This document shows positions 5,713 to 6,334 of a stretch of 6,334 nt of DNA, in pieces (position 1 is the first letter of the stretch; every line of letters begins with the position of its first letter). Source of the stretch: JBLHUT01 sp047629975 (GTDB lineage Bacteria; Pseudomonadota; Alphaproteobacteria; Rhodobacterales; Rhodobacteraceae); NCBI GenBank assembly GCA_047629975.1, contig JBLHUT010000208.1, forward strand, positions 1 through 6,334. Reading direction: 5' to 3'. A program made the translations under genes and the position numbers. The notes beneath the pieces were generated by a model, which was not told where the DNA came from, did no database searches, and was given only the letters and a program-made list of their open reading frames with translations.

Positions 5713-6309
5713 TCAGGCGCTTAGCCCCAGACGCCCTTCCTCTGCCGAAAGACGTATCTTGCGACCGATTTCCGTGGCAATCCGGTAGGCCAGCACAAAA
5801 TGGACCTGTGCGGCACTTACCCCGTCGCTCTCGCCTGTTTCTACGCGCTCCCAAAGGTCTGGCTCCCGCCGGAACTTGGTCGACTCGCCCAAAAGATGCC
5901 AATTGGAATCGGTCAAGGTCACCCGCACGCTGCCCCCGTAAGGCATCGCGGTCTCTGCACACAGCAACAACAAAAACATCATCTTCACGTCGGGGCGGGC
6001 GCAATCGACTTGTGGCACCCAGTGTACCTGAAGCCGGGACCCTGCAAAAAAATCCTTGATTGTATCGTTTATCTCGGTCCGGCCAATTTTCTGAATGTCC
6101 GATGCGGAGCCGAACGCAATCCTGAAATACCGGATGCGGGCGCTGGCATTTTCGACACTTTGGCGGATCAACTCCATTTCCGGACTTTCCGGCGCGCCTG
6201 TCATCCCCAAAAGCTCGACTCCGTTGCCGATCGCGCCTATTGGACTGATCAGGTCGTGGCATATTCTGGAGCCGATCAAAGCGGTCAGGTCGGACGTCGA
6301 ATTGGTCAT
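5713..6309 (-). CDS. chpT: ChpT histidine phosphotransferase of the CtrA phosphorelay
   Basis: This encodes 198 aa from the ATG at 6309. In the CckA-ChpT-CtrA relay, ChpT accepts phosphate from the CckA receiver domain and passes it to CtrA (and to CpdR), controlling cell cycle, motility or gene-transfer-agent programmes in Alphaproteobacteria. The phosphorylated histidine is in LIGSRICHDLISPIGAIGNG (His18 with this start), followed by a second dimerisation helix around ASARIRYFRIAFGSAS. The C-terminal half resembles the degenerate, non-ATP-binding HATPase-like domain of ChpT. An in-frame ATG at 6331-6333 would add eight residues (MDSKKDCA), and the frame is open to the window edge. I prefer 6309 because it puts the conserved helix at the usual distance from the start, though only a weak AAGAAAG lies upstream. 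It is convergent with proB, with 19 bases between the two stops. Confidence 0.88.
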   Translation of the reverse strand: MTNSTSDLTALIGSRICHDLISPIGAIGNGVELLGMTGAPESPEMELIRQSVENASARIRYFRIAFGSASDIQKIGRTEINDTIKDFFAGSRLQVHWVPQVDCARPDVKMMFLLLLCAETAMPYGGSVRVTLTDSNWHLLGESTKFRREPDLWERVETGESDGVSAAQVHFVLAYRIATEIGRKIRLSAEEGRLGLSA

Positions 6310-6334
6310 GGCACAATCTTTCTTACTGTCCATA

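Noticed and set aside
5701..5727. GGGCT/AGCCC inverted repeat at the proB-chpT junction as a bidirectional terminator
   Set aside because: The five-bp stem has a 17-base loop and no flanking T tract on either strand, and half of it lies within the chpT coding region.
1..6334. Search for a defence, mobile or otherwise novel system
   Set aside because: All genes are accounted for by known housekeeping or common accessory families. There are no recombinase genes, direct-repeat arrays or abrupt composition changes that I can see.

Overview
The window reads as a piece of alphaproteobacterial chromosome, most likely from the Rhodobacterales/Roseobacter group. This rests on the gene content and order (rplU, rpmA, a LysE-type exporter gene, a GNAT gene, obgE, proB, then a convergent chpT), a ChpT-type histidine phosphotransferase (a family confined to Alphaproteobacteria), an L21 protein with an extra helix-hairpin-helix tail, and moderately high GC. 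No genus can be named from the sequence alone. I see no insertion sequence, phage gene, CRISPR array or other sign of recent transfer.

Layout: (1) 1-76 is most of a tRNA-Ser(CGA) gene on the minus strand, cut by the window edge, with a probable promoter just upstream. (2) 228-1094 encodes a secreted DUF2059-like protein of unknown function. (3) 1095-1327 is a non-coding stretch with a likely promoter and a potentially structured 5' leader. It leads into rplU (1328-1957) and rpmA (1970-2239), the large-subunit proteins L21 and L27, closed by a strong intrinsic terminator at 2271-2303. (4) 2323-3476 holds a tightly coupled pair: a LysE/RhtB-family exporter and a GNAT N-acetyltransferase sharing a TAATG stop/start. 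(5) 3562-5693 holds obgE (ribosome-assembly GTPase) and proB (glutamate 5-kinase), which overlap by 13 bases. (6) 5713-6309, on the minus strand, is chpT of the CckA-ChpT-CtrA phosphorelay, convergent with proB.

Functionally, rplU, rpmA and obgE belong to large-subunit composition and maturation, proB to the first step of proline synthesis, and chpT to the developmental phosphorelay. The exporter/acetyltransferase pair and the DUF2059 protein have no assignable substrate. proA, which often follows proB, is not adjacent here. The window is mostly ordinary housekeeping DNA. The points most worth a second look are the HhH-tailed L21, its possible structured leader, the proB-chpT junction without proA, and the internal duplication in the DUF2059-like protein. 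I found no convincing evidence of an undescribed system.
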